The position numbers and the translations under genes were made by a program. Source: JAENVU01 sp031422675 (GTDB lineage Bacteria > Actinomycetota > Acidimicrobiia > IMCC26256 > JAENVU01). From it: a DNA stretch of 64,000 nt. Within the stretch, counting starts at the first letter, position 1; each line of letters opens with the position of its first letter. This document shows, one piece after another, positions 31,676-40,380 of this stretch. Below the pieces are notes generated by a model, which saw only the letters and a list, made by a program, of their open reading frames with translations, made no database searches and had not been told where the DNA came from. The stretch lies in NCBI GenBank assembly GCA_031422675.1, contig JANPMG010000013.1, forward strand, positions 1 to 64,000. The letters are read 5' to 3'.

Positions 31676-34133
31676 TGGTCTCGACCGGTGCGGCCGGTGC
31701 GAGGTGATTGCCGGTCCCACCCACACAGCCGGCCCGCCGGATGCGGTCGAGCTGGTCGGCGGTTTCGATTCCCTCAGCGATCGCAGTGACGTCGAGCATC
31801 TTGGCGAGGCTCATGAGCGCCGGGAGCATCGGATCCCCGTCGGCGGCGGTCTGGACGAGCGATCGATCCAGTTTCACGTGGGTGATGGCGTAACGACGGA
31901 CCGCGAGTGGTGATGCATGGCCGGTCCCGAAGTCGTCGATTGCGATGGCACATCCGAGTTCACGCAGGCCGGCGAGTTCCGCGCTGGCCCGGCGGGCCCG
32001 GTCGATGTCCGCGATCGCGAACTCGGGGATGTCGAATCCGATGTGTTCGGGATCCAGTCCGTGCTGGGTCAGCGCCGAGCGGACTCGGTCCACGGTGTCA
32101 GACCACGAGAGCTGCGCCGGGCTGAGGTTGAGCCAGATCCGCGGTGGCGCAATCCCGTCGTCGCACCACTGGCGCAGCTGTCGGCACGCAGTTTCGAGGA
32201 CGAAGCTCCCGAGCGGGCCGTCGAGGCCGGCGAGGGTGGCGGCGCTGAGGAACTCGCCGGGAAGCAGGAGTCCGCGTTCCTCGTGTTGCCAGCGCACGAG
32301 TGCTTCGAGCCCGCTGATGTTGCCGCTCGCGAGATCGAACTCGGGTTGCCAGTGCACCACCAGATCGCCACGCGCGATGGCGTTGCGCAATCCCGCCTCG
32401 GTGTCGACATGTTCGAGTACCCGGCGGCGCAACGCGTCGTCGTAGAGCACCGACCGGTCGCGACCGCGCGCTTTGGCGACGTACATCGCGGCGTCGGCGT
32501 CGCGCAGCACCGCCTCGGGGCTCTCGGTGGTCGGTCCGGCGATCGCGATTCCGATGCTCGTACCCACGGACAACTCGTGACCGTCGGCGTGGAACGGCTC
32601 GGCGAAGGCGTCCCGAACCCGGTCGGCCATAGCGAGCGCGGCCGCGGTGTCCTCGATCTCCTCACAACAGATCACGAACTCGTCGCCCCCGAGCCGGGCC
32701 ACGGTGTCCTCGGGGCGGACTGCCAGCCGCAAGCGGTCGCCGACTTCCCGGAGGAGGGCATCTCCGGTCGCGTGTCCGTGCGTGTCGTTGACCGCCTTGA
32801 AGTGGTCGATGTCGAGGAACAGGACGCCGACGCTCACGTCCCGCCGGACCGCGCGATCGAATGCGTGGCTCAACCGATCGAGGAGTAGGGCGCGGTTCGG
32901 AAGATTGGTGAGCCCGTCGTGCAGGGTCTGATGGACGAGCGCCTGCCGAGCGGCGCGCCGTTCGCTGACGTCATAGAAATGGACGACGAAACCGCGGATC
33001 GTCGGTTCGTGCCGCAGATCACGAACCTTCATCTCCACCCAGCGGTACCCGCCGTCCTGGTGCTTGGCCCGGACCTCGGACGTGAACCGTGCGTCGAAGT
33101 TCCCGGCGATCGAGTTCCATTGCTCGATGCAACTGGCGAGATCCTCCGGATGCACGAGTTCGAAGGGGTGGGTGGCGCAGAAGGTCTCGGGGTCGTATCC
33201 GAGCACCTGCTCGACGGCCGGGCTGGCGTAGCGAACGGATCCGCCGGCGTCGACGATGCACACCACGTCGACGGCGTGACGGAGCAGTGACTGGAATCGT
33301 TCCTCGCTCTCACGCACCGCAAGTTCGGCGAGCTTGTGGTCGGAGATGTCGCTCGACGTCAGCGCGATCCCGTCGTCCACCTTCACGATCTGTTCGCGGA
33401 TCCATTGCGCGGCAACGCGGGGGTGGTCCACCGGATACTCGACTCGCCGGGGCTCGCCGGTCTCGACCACCCGTCGGTACTTGCTGATCAGCGTGTCCCG
33501 ATGCTCGGCGGGCAAATGCACACTCACCGGTTGGTCGAGCATCTTCTCGACCGTCACGCCGAACAGTGCCGCCGCATTCTCGTTGGCCACGCGGATCACG
33601 AAGTCCACGATGGCTCCGTGCTCGTCCCGAACCGCATCCATGAGGACGAGCGAATCGAGGCTGGCTTCGCTCGCGGCGCGGAACCGGTCCTCGCTCGTCT
33701 GGAGCGCGGCTTCGGTATTGCGACTCTCGGTGATGTCTTCGGCGTGCGCGACGAGATAGGCGATGGAGCCGTCCGGATTCCGGGTGGCCCCCACGTGAAA
33801 ACGCGCGTTCACCACCGTTCCGTCGTCGCGTTGGAACCGGGTTTCGCGGACGAAGGTCTGGAACTCGCCGGTCTCGAGCGACCGCAGCCGCCGCCGTACA
33901 CCGGTCTTGTGTTCCGGGTGGGCCGCCTCGATGAAGCTCCCGACGGTGACGTCTTCGGCGCGGGTGCCGAGCAGCCGACACATGGTGTCGTTGACGTACA
34001 CGATCTCGCCGCCCGGCCGACCGATTGCCACGCCGACGGGCGAGCGCTCGAACACGAGTGCGAATGGATCGGCGGCATGCAGCGAGCGCGGCTCCGGCGG
34101 AGGGGGATCGAAGCTCGCGTGGTCGCTCGTCAT
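31626..34133 (-). CDS. PAS-PAS-PAS-GGDEF-EAL cyclic-di-GMP signalling protein
   Basis: 835 residues, no membrane segment, so a cytosolic sensor. Three PAS domains (about 20-135, 140-265, 270-395; the last ends in a PAC-like DVSERRAARQAL) are followed by a diguanylate cyclase domain with intact RLGGDEF and an RPED inhibitory site five residues before it. The EAL domain keeps LEALVRW, NLSPAQL, DDFGTG, VKLDRS and AEGIET, but the metal-ligand Glu segment (usually LEITE) reads FDIPE and the GQG segment reads GTG. Diguanylate cyclase activity is likely; phosphodiesterase activity may be reduced. ATG 34133 is chosen because the upstream frame runs into the opposing promoter. Confidence 0.88.
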   Translation of the reverse strand: MTSDHASFDPPPPEPRSLHAADPFALVFERSPVGVAIGRPGGEIVYVNDTMCRLLGTRAEDVTVGSFIEAAHPEHKTGVRRRLRSLETGEFQTFVRETRFQRDDGTVVNARFHVGATRNPDGSIAYLVAHAEDITESRNTEAALQTSEDRFRAASEASLDSLVLMDAVRDEHGAIVDFVIRVANENAAALFGVTVEKMLDQPVSVHLPAEHRDTLISKYRRVVETGEPRRVEYPVDHPRVAAQWIREQIVKVDDGIALTSSDISDHKLAELAVRESEERFQSLLRHAVDVVCIVDAGGSVRYASPAVEQVLGYDPETFCATHPFELVHPEDLASCIEQWNSIAGNFDARFTSEVRAKHQDGGYRWVEMKVRDLRHEPTIRGFVVHFYDVSERRAARQALVHQTLHDGLTNLPNRALLLDRLSHAFDRAVRRDVSVGVLFLDIDHFKAVNDTHGHATGDALLREVGDRLRLAVRPEDTVARLGGDEFVICCEEIEDTAAALAMADRVRDAFAEPFHADGHELSVGTSIGIAIAGPTTESPEAVLRDADAAMYVAKARGRDRSVLYDDALRRRVLEHVDTEAGLRNAIARGDLVVHWQPEFDLASGNISGLEALVRWQHEERGLLLPGEFLSAATLAGLDGPLGSFVLETACRQLRQWCDDGIAPPRIWLNLSPAQLSWSDTVDRVRSALTQHGLDPEHIGFDIPEFAIADIDRARRASAELAGLRELGCAIAIDDFGTGHASPLAVRRYAITHVKLDRSLVQTAADGDPMLPALMSLAKMLDVTAIAEGIETADQLDRIRRAGCVGGTGNHLAPAAPVETITELLETHSRRARSSD

Positions 34134-34147
34134 GGAGGTTTCGCTTC

Positions 34148-34224
34148 GGTGGCGCCGCTGGTGTGATCGTGACAGTCGGGCGCGGTCAGTCTGCCCGGTT
34201 CCCGACGATGACACCAGCGCCACC
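34148..34224. repeat. long imperfect inverted repeat between divergent genes
   Basis: The left arm (34148-34180) contains GGTGGCG, CTGGTGT, ATCGT and GTCGGG in order; the right arm (34201-34224) contains their complements CCCGAC, GAT, ACACCAG and CGCCACC. About 23 positions pair, with bulges of 3 and 6 nt and a 20-nt loop. The right arm ends 2 bp before the acyl-CoA synthetase -10. Regulatory site or folded 5' region is possible. Confidence 0.55.
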
Positions 34225-34226
34225 GC

Positions 34227-34232
34227 TACGCT
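34227..34232 (+). promoter_or_regulatory. leaderless promoter -10 for the acyl-CoA synthetase
   Basis: TACGCT with 7 nt to ATG 34240. Confidence 0.55.
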
Positions 34233-34239
34233 CGAACCG

Positions 34240-35856
34240 ATGACCGTCGGACCGACCACTGTCCTCGCTGCGCTCGCGAGTCGGATGGCGGAGGACCCCG
34301 ACGGTCCGTACCTGGATTTCGACGGCGATCAGTGGACCGCCCGGGCGATCGACGCTGCGGCCACCGCCGTGAGCGGCGCGCTCGCGGCGCATGGTGTCGG
34401 TCCCGGCGACCGAGTGGCCACGCTGATGGACAACCGGGCGGAACAGGTCATCTCGTTCTTCGCGGCACTCCGGATCGGAGCGATCCAGGTGCCGATCAAC
34501 ACGGCGTACAAAGGCGAGTTCCTCAGCCACGTCCTCGCGGACTGCGGTGCGCGCGTGATCGTCGTCCAGGACGATCTGGCCGACCGGGTCGCGGCGGTCG
34601 CGGGACCGGCGGCACCCGAACTCGCAGTGGCCATCGTGGTCGGTGCGCCGGGACCCGGGGCGCCCGACCTCGGTGCCGGGCTGGCCACGGTGGCCTGGGC
34701 GGCCGCGCTCGAATCCGGTGCGGCCACCCCGGTGCCGGCGTTCGCAGCCGGACCCGCCGACCTCGCGTGCTTCATCTACACCGCGGGAACCACGGGACCG
34801 TCCAAGGGGTGCATGCTCCCGCACCGTTACGTCGTCGGGTTGGCCGAACAGATCTCCCGCGCGTGGGAGCGGCGCCGCGACGATGTGGTCCTCACGCCAT
34901 TGCCGCTGTTCCACTTCAACGCGATCTCGGTCTGTGTCGTGGGCACGCTCCTCACCGGTGGCCGCGCCGCGATCGCGCGCAAGTTCTCGGTCAGCAAGTT
35001 CTGGCCCGAGGTGGCGCGGACAAGGGCGACGATGCTGTCGATGCTCGGATCCTTGGCGATATTGATCGCGAATGCCGACGATGACCCCGAGCAGGCGGGA
35101 CATCGATTGCGGTTGTGCGCGGCGGCGCCGATGCCACCCGCGACGGATCAGACATGGCGGGAACGGTTCGGCTGTGCGACATTCAGTGGGGGGTACGGGC
35201 TCACCGAGGCGTCGCTGATCTCGATGCTCCCGGCCGGTCAGATCAATCGCGCCGGGGCGGCGGGGAAGCCGAACGATCACGAGTTCCAAGTGCAGATCGT
35301 CGACGACGGTGACGTGCCGGTGCCCGTCGGTGAGACCGGCGAGATCGTCTGCCGACCCAACGGTCCGAACCTGATGTTCTCCGGGTACTGGAATCGACCG
35401 GACGCCACCGTCGAGGTGTTACGAAATCTGTGGTTTCACACCGGTGATCTCGGGCGTCTCGACGCCGACGGATTCCTCTTCTTCGTGGACCGCAAGAAGG
35501 ACTATCTCCGCCGGCGGGGGGAGAACATCTCGAGCTTCGAGATGGAGCGGACCGTCATCGGCCACCAGGCGGTGGCCGACGTCGCGGTGCATGCGGTTGC
35601 GAGTGACCAGGGCGAAGACGACGTGAAGGTCACCGCGGTGCTGGTCGCCGGGAGTCCGCCGATCTCCGAGGAAGACTTGTGTCGATGGTGTGCCGAACGG
35701 GTGCCGTATTTCGCGATCCCGCGCTACATCGAGTTCCGTGCCGACCTGCCGCGCAATCCGGTCGGCCGGGTGCTCAAGTACGAACTCCGCGCCGATGGTG
35801 TGACTCCCACCACCTGGGATCGGGAGACCGCCGGCGTGACCTTCGACCGGCGCTGA
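34240..35856 (+). CDS. ATP-dependent acyl-CoA synthetase (CaiC/FadD-like)
   Basis: A 538-residue ANL-superfamily ligase. The P-loop is FIYTAGTTGPSKG, motif A5 is GGYGLTEAS, A7/A8 are WFHTGDLG and DRKKDYLRRRGENISSFEME, and the C-terminal catalytic lysine is in NPVGRVLKYEL. The A8 region with a GENIS turn resembles crotonobetaine/carnitine-CoA ligases. It should activate a carboxylic acid to its CoA thioester in the cytosol, feeding the acyl-CoA dehydrogenase pair nearby. Leaderless start. Its stop is 21 bp from the end of the convergent methyltransferase. Confidence 0.9.
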   Translation: MTVGPTTVLAALASRMAEDPDGPYLDFDGDQWTARAIDAAATAVSGALAAHGVGPGDRVATLMDNRAEQVISFFAALRIGAIQVPINTAYKGEFLSHVLADCGARVIVVQDDLADRVAAVAGPAAPELAVAIVVGAPGPGAPDLGAGLATVAWAAALESGAATPVPAFAAGPADLACFIYTAGTTGPSKGCMLPHRYVVGLAEQISRAWERRRDDVVLTPLPLFHFNAISVCVVGTLLTGGRAAIARKFSVSKFWPEVARTRATMLSMLGSLAILIANADDDPEQAGHRLRLCAAAPMPPATDQTWRERFGCATFSGGYGLTEASLISMLPAGQINRAGAAGKPNDHEFQVQIVDDGDVPVPVGETGEIVCRPNGPNLMFSGYWNRPDATVEVLRNLWFHTGDLGRLDADGFLFFVDRKKDYLRRRGENISSFEMERTVIGHQAVADVAVHAVASDQGEDDVKVTAVLVAGSPPISEEDLCRWCAERVPYFAIPRYIEFRADLPRNPVGRVLKYELRADGVTPTTWDRETAGVTFDRR

Positions 35857-35877
35857 GCGCCGAGTCCGGGTGACGGC

Positions 35878-36654
35878 CTACCCGCTCGCGCGCTTGCGGA
35901 CCTTCCAGATCTCTTCCGTGGGCCAGCGCCGCGCCCACTCGAGGTCGGCGTACTCGTAGCTCGTCGTGGCGTCGAAGGGCGCTTGGATCTCGATCAGATC
36001 CTCGATCTCGAAGCCGTGCGCGTGGAACAGCCGAATCCATTCGCCGTGGGGGATCTGGAAATCGATGGTGCCGTCGCCCCAATCGAAGGCCCGGGCGCCG
36101 AAGTAGGTGGAGTGAAGGTGGTCGCTGATCGGCGCGTCGGGATCGTCGGTGGGGAAACACAGGAGTCGGAACAGGGTGGAGCCGTTGAAGACGAGCTGGC
36201 CGCCGGGTCGGAGTACTCGCGCGACTTCGGGCACCGTCGCGTACGGATCACAAAAGCTCATCGCGCCGTGATCGCAGAACACGAGGTCGAAGCTCGCGGC
36301 TCGGAAGGGTGTGGCAACGCCACTCGCGCACACGACCGGCATCCGCAGATCGGCTGCGGCGACGTTGACGACGGCGTGACGAAGCTGCGCGCGGGAGAGG
36401 TCGAGACCGACCCGCCGCCGAGCCGCCGCCGCGACGCCGATCGCGTGTTGCGCCCCACCGCATCCGAGTTCGAGTACGTCGAGGCCGGTCGTTTTTCCCA
36501 CGGCATCGAGCTCGGACTCCGGTGTCGCCCAGACGCCCCAGCGGCCCGGCTGCGCGAGCTGCTCCCGGTGGGCGGCCTGGTAGTCGTCGGCGTCGTCGTC
36601 CCAGAAGTCGCGATTCGTCCGCTCGTACTCGGTGATGCGGCCAGTGTCGGTCAT
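35878..36654 (-). CDS. SAM-dependent methyltransferase, last gene of the amidohydrolase-P450 operon
   Basis: 258 residues. Methyltransferase motif I is VLELGCGGAQHAIGVAA, followed by GLDLS, with FDLVFCDHGAMSF and VARVLRPGGQLVFN as motifs II and III. The N-terminal EYERTNRDFWDDDADDYQAAH is the signature of a common actinobacterial branch. The ATG 36654 overlaps the P450 stop (ATGA). It may methylate the hydroxylated product of the P450; no substrate can be named. Confidence 0.86.
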   Translation of the reverse strand: MTDTGRITEYERTNRDFWDDDADDYQAAHREQLAQPGRWGVWATPESELDAVGKTTGLDVLELGCGGAQHAIGVAAAARRRVGLDLSRAQLRHAVVNVAAADLRMPVVCASGVATPFRAASFDLVFCDHGAMSFCDPYATVPEVARVLRPGGQLVFNGSTLFRLLCFPTDDPDAPISDHLHSTYFGARAFDWGDGTIDFQIPHGEWIRLFHAHGFEIEDLIEIQAPFDATTSYEYADLEWARRWPTEEIWKVRKRASG

Positions 36655-37820
36655 GACGGCATTGCGATCACCGGCAGCCGCGCGAAACCGCGCACGTTGC
36701 CCGAGTGGACCCGAGTGGCAGTGGCTTCGTCGATCTCGTAGTGACCGAGCCGCGGCAAGAGTTCCTCCAGGGCAACACGCGTTTCCAAGCGCGCGAGCGC
36801 AGCGCCCAGGCAGTGGTGGATGCCGTGTCCGAACGCGAGGTGACCGGCGGGGTTGCGAGTGAGTTCCAGCGCGTCGGCGTTGGTCCAGTGCCGCTCGTCC
36901 CGGTTCGCCGATCCGAACAGGAGCAACCCCTTCATACCGGCGGGCAGTGTGGTGTCGTGGAGGTGGACGTCGCGCATGAGGAGCCGGGCCAGCGACTGGG
37001 TGGAGGTGTCGTACCGGAGGATCTCCTCCACGGCCATCGGGATGATCGACGGATCGTCGAGCACACGCGAACGTTGGTCGGGAAACCTCCAGAGCCAGTA
37101 GAGCGCATTGCCGATCAACTTCGTGGTGGTCTCGTTCCCGGCGATGACCAGCAGAAAGAGAAACCCCATGACCTCGTTGGCGGCGAGCGCGCGTGCGTCG
37201 TCGGACGCGGCGATCAACGCGGACGTGAGGTCGGCGCCGGGATCCGCGCGCCGACGAGCAACGAGCCGGTCCAGGTACACGTACAGCTGGGTCGCCCCCG
37301 CAAGCCCGGCGGCGGTGATCTCGGAGCTGCCCTCCTCCCGGTGGAGCATCGCGTCGGTCCAGCCGCGTACTTCGTCCTGATCGGCGCGCGGGATTCCCAA
37401 CATCGTGGAGATCACCGCCATCGGAAGGGTGCCGGCGAAGTCCTCGATGGCATCGAACTCCGGCCCACACGCGGTGAGGAGTTCACGGGCCACGGCGCGG
37501 GTCGGGTCGGCGAGATCGGCCACCCGCTTGGGAGTGAACGCGCGGCTGACCAACGCGCGCAGTTCGGTGTGGCGGGGCGGGTCCATCTCGATGAGCATCG
37601 GGTCGACGGCTTGGGCGTCCCGTTCGAGGGTGATCCCACCGGTCGACGAGTAGGTAGTCCAGTCGTCGATCGCGCCGCGCACGTCGGCGTAGCGCGACAG
37701 CGCCCAGAACCCGCGCCGCTCGTCGACGTAGACCGGTGCCTGATCCCGGAGCATCCGGTAAATCGGATACGGGTCCTCGTGGGTCTCGTAGGCGTACGGA
37801 TCGAAATTTGGGTGGTTCAC
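36651..37820 (-). CDS. cytochrome P450 (first)
   Basis: 389 residues. The heme-binding loop is FGHGIHHCLGAALAR, the I-helix oxygen-binding segment is LLVIAGNETTTKL, and the ExxR pair is EEILRYD. The subfamily resembles bacterial soluble CYPs of lipid/steroid clusters. GTG 37820 overlaps the amidohydrolase TGA (GTGA); the longer frame to 37907 is inside that gene. It needs a ferredoxin and reductase; the only ferredoxin in view is at 62620. Confidence 0.92.
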   Translation of the reverse strand: MNHPNFDPYAYETHEDPYPIYRMLRDQAPVYVDERRGFWALSRYADVRGAIDDWTTYSSTGGITLERDAQAVDPMLIEMDPPRHTELRALVSRAFTPKRVADLADPTRAVARELLTACGPEFDAIEDFAGTLPMAVISTMLGIPRADQDEVRGWTDAMLHREEGSSEITAAGLAGATQLYVYLDRLVARRRADPGADLTSALIAASDDARALAANEVMGFLFLLVIAGNETTTKLIGNALYWLWRFPDQRSRVLDDPSIIPMAVEEILRYDTSTQSLARLLMRDVHLHDTTLPAGMKGLLLFGSANRDERHWTNADALELTRNPAGHLAFGHGIHHCLGAALARLETRVALEELLPRLGHYEIDEATATRVHSGNVRGFARLPVIAMPS

Positions 37821-39100
37821 GCAGTGGGGGAGAGGTCGGTGATCTTCACCGGTCCGTCGAACTGCGTTTTCGGGCGTCGGGCCGTCGACCGCGGCGAGAC
37901 ATCCCATCCGACAGCCTCGGCACGCAATGCACCGACCGTGCAGTGTTCACGAGTTCGGGTGGCGAACGGGTCGTACTGGAAGAAGCGCATGGCGTTCTCG
38001 TGGGTCATCGCGTTGATCTCGGCGTCGGTGAGGTCGGTGGTCGCGAACTCGGCGGCGATCACCTCGGGCGCGTCGGGCCAGTTGGCATCCGAATGCGGAT
38101 AGTCGATCTCCACGGCGATGCGATCGACGCCGATGTCTCGCGCGAGCTTCACACCGACGCCGTCGTTGATGTAACAGAGCAGCACGTGCTCGAGGAAGAC
38201 CTCGCTCGGGAGCTTCGAGCCGAAGTCTGCGCCGGTCCACGCCTTGTGGATCCGGTACGAGTGGTCGAGCCGTTCGAGGAAGTACGGGATCCACCCGATG
38301 CCGCCTTCGGACAGCGCCACCGTGACGTCCGGGAACTTGCGGAACACCGGAGAGTGGATGAGGTCCGCCGCGCACTGCACGATGTTCATCGGCTGGAGGG
38401 TGATGAGCACGTCGATCGGCGCATCGACCGAGGTCATCACCAACTTCCCGGACGACCCGATGTGCATGCACACCACGGTGCCCTCGTCCGAGCATGCCTG
38501 CCAGAATGGATCCCAGTGGTCCGAGTGCAAGCTCGGCAGGTTCAACGGCTCGGGGTTCTCGGGAAACGTGATCGCGTGGCAGCCCTTGCGCGCCACCCGG
38601 CGTACCTCGTCCGCCAGCGCTTCGGGGTCCCAGATCATCGGGATCGCCAGCGGGATGAACCGATCGGGCGCGTGGCCGCACCACTCCTCGATGTGCCAGT
38701 CGTTGTACGCCTGGACGAGCACCTTGGCGGTGTCCTTGTCGTCGAGCGTCGCGAACAGGCGGCCCGCAAAGCCGGGGAGGCTTGGGAAGTTCATCGAGCC
38801 CAGCGTGCCGTTGGCATTCATGTCGAGGATGCGCTTCTCGACGTCGTAGCAACCGGGTCGGATCTCGTCGAAACTCGTGGGGTCGATCCCGTATTCCTCC
38901 TTGGGCCGACCGGCGACGGCGTTCAGGCCGATGTTCGGGACTTCGACGGTCTGGAACCGCCACACGTCGGTGCCGTCGTCCTTGCGAATGAGTTTCGGCG
39001 CGATGTCCTGGTACTTCGCGGGGAGGTGTGCGTCGAACATGTTGGGAGGTTCGACGATGTGGTCGTCCACGCTCACGATGATCATGTCGTCGGTCTGCAT
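37817..39100 (-). CDS. amidohydrolase family 2 metal-dependent hydrolase (paralogue 2)
   Basis: A 427-residue TIM-barrel protein beginning IIVSVDDHIVEPPNMF, with RPGCYDVEKRILDMNANGTLGSMNFPSLPGFAG, CMHIGSSG, and EIDYPHSDANWPDA near the end. First gene of a three-gene overlapping operon (hydrolase, P450, methyltransferase). The ATG has GGGAG in GGGAGCCGCA. The promoter has -10 TACCCT (39145-39140) and shares a palindrome with the divergent thiolase operon. The substrate is unknown; hydrolysis of a ring-opened carbonyl compound or decarboxylation are family reactions. Confidence 0.88.
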   Translation of the reverse strand: MQTDDMIIVSVDDHIVEPPNMFDAHLPAKYQDIAPKLIRKDDGTDVWRFQTVEVPNIGLNAVAGRPKEEYGIDPTSFDEIRPGCYDVEKRILDMNANGTLGSMNFPSLPGFAGRLFATLDDKDTAKVLVQAYNDWHIEEWCGHAPDRFIPLAIPMIWDPEALADEVRRVARKGCHAITFPENPEPLNLPSLHSDHWDPFWQACSDEGTVVCMHIGSSGKLVMTSVDAPIDVLITLQPMNIVQCAADLIHSPVFRKFPDVTVALSEGGIGWIPYFLERLDHSYRIHKAWTGADFGSKLPSEVFLEHVLLCYINDGVGVKLARDIGVDRIAVEIDYPHSDANWPDAPEVIAAEFATTDLTDAEINAMTHENAMRFFQYDPFATRTREHCTVGALRAEAVGWDVSPRSTARRPKTQFDGPVKITDLSPTA

Positions 39101-39139
39101 TGCGGCTCCCGGGGCATCGAACGGTGGAGGGGTCGGCGC

Positions 39140-39208
39140 AGGGTACCGCTCCCCATCGGCCGAACGCGTCGATGCCTCGACGCGTCGACCCAGCCGTTTC
39201 GGTAGGGT
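39140..39208. promoter_or_regulatory. shared palindromic operator between divergent catabolic operons
   Basis: ACGCGTCGA-N4-TCGACGCGT (39164-39172 and 39177-39185) is a perfect dyad with 9-bp arms. It is flanked symmetrically by the amidohydrolase -10 (TACCCT, minus strand, 39145-39140; 18 bp away) and the thiolase -10 (TAGGGT, 39203-39208; 17 bp away), so its arms overlap both -35 positions. The TetR gene closing the thiolase operon is the obvious binder. Confidence 0.7.
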
Positions 39209-39216
39209 CCGCCGCC

Positions 39217-40380
39217 GTGAGCCGTCGGGTGTGTGTTGCGGGTGTCGGGCTGGCCGACGGTCCCACGACCCCCGGTCTCACCGCACTGATGCTCCAAGCC
39301 CAGGCGTTCGGCCGGGCCACCGCCGACGCCCGGATGACCAAGCAGGACATCGAGGGACTCGCGTCAGCCGGGTACGGAGGAATGCACGAGGTCCAGCTCG
39401 CGGAATATCTCGGGTTGACGCCGCAGTGGCTCGATTCCACCGCGTGTGGTGGTTCGAGCTTCGAGTTCCATCTGCTCCACGCCTACCGCGCCATCCAAGC
39501 CGGCGACGTGGACACGGTGGCGATCGTCTACGGGAACAACGAACTCTCGGCCGCCGGGAGATCTCTCGGAACCGGCCGGGCCGGCGGCGGTGGGGTGGCG
39601 GCCATGCCCCACCCGATGAGTTACGAACTGCCCACGGGACTAACGCTGGTCGGCGCGTACGCGATGGCGGCCCAACGGCACATGTATCAGTACGGCACTA
39701 CGTCGGAACAGCTCGCGTCGATCGCGGTACAGACCCGTGAGCACGCAGGTCGGAATCCGAACGCGATGTATCGAGAGCCCATCACGGTCGACGACGTCCT
39801 GAGTTCGAAACTGGTCGCCGATCCGCTGCACAAACTCGACTGCTGCGTGGTCTCCGACGGTGGCTGCGCAATCGTGCTCACCACGGAGGCACGGGCCAAG
39901 GATCTGGGCCGGCCGCTCGTCTACGTGCGCGGCGCGGCCGCGGGGATGACGCATCACTCGATTCAGGCGATGCCCGATCTCACGGTGACCGCGGCGGCCG
40001 TCACCGGACCGAAGGCGTTCGCCGCGGCGGGGATCACGCCGGCGGACGTCGACACGTTCCAGATGTACGACTCCTTCACCTACACGGTTTTGGTCTGCCT
40101 CGAAGATCTGGGGTTCGCACCCAAGGGGGAGGGCGGACCGTTCGTGGCGTCGGGTGCGCTCCGGCTCGGGGGTGCACTGCCCACCAATACCGACGGCGGT
40201 GGCTTGTCGGCCACGCATCCGGGTATGCGCGGCCTGTTCTTGATGTGTGAAGCCGTACGCCAACTGCGCGCCGAGGCCGGCGAGAGCCAGGTGGAGGGTG
40301 CCGAGATCGCCGTCGCCCACGGCAGCGGCGGGTGGCTGTCCACGATGGGCACCGCGGTGTTCGGCACCGAGCCGGCATGA
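39217..40380 (+). CDS. thiolase-fold lipid-transfer-type enzyme (Ltp2/SCP-x-like)
   Basis: 387 residues of the thiolase branch annotated as lipid-transfer protein. Visible features are STACGGSSFEF, in the position of the thiolase nucleophile cysteine, YDSFTYTVLVCLEDLGF, and GGGLSATHPGMRG. The second thiolase cysteine loop (CxGGG) is replaced by HGSGG. Steroid aldolase Ltp2 works as a complex with a DUF35 partner, and a DUF35 gene overlaps this one by ATGA, so retro-aldol cleavage of a side chain is as likely as thiolysis. GTG 39217 is 8 nt after the -10 and leaderless; an upstream start in the same frame would lie in the operator. Confidence 0.88.
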   Translation: MSRRVCVAGVGLADGPTTPGLTALMLQAQAFGRATADARMTKQDIEGLASAGYGGMHEVQLAEYLGLTPQWLDSTACGGSSFEFHLLHAYRAIQAGDVDTVAIVYGNNELSAAGRSLGTGRAGGGGVAAMPHPMSYELPTGLTLVGAYAMAAQRHMYQYGTTSEQLASIAVQTREHAGRNPNAMYREPITVDDVLSSKLVADPLHKLDCCVVSDGGCAIVLTTEARAKDLGRPLVYVRGAAAGMTHHSIQAMPDLTVTAAAVTGPKAFAAAGITPADVDTFQMYDSFTYTVLVCLEDLGFAPKGEGGPFVASGALRLGGALPTNTDGGGLSATHPGMRGLFLMCEAVRQLRAEAGESQVEGAEIAVAHGSGGWLSTMGTAVFGTEPA

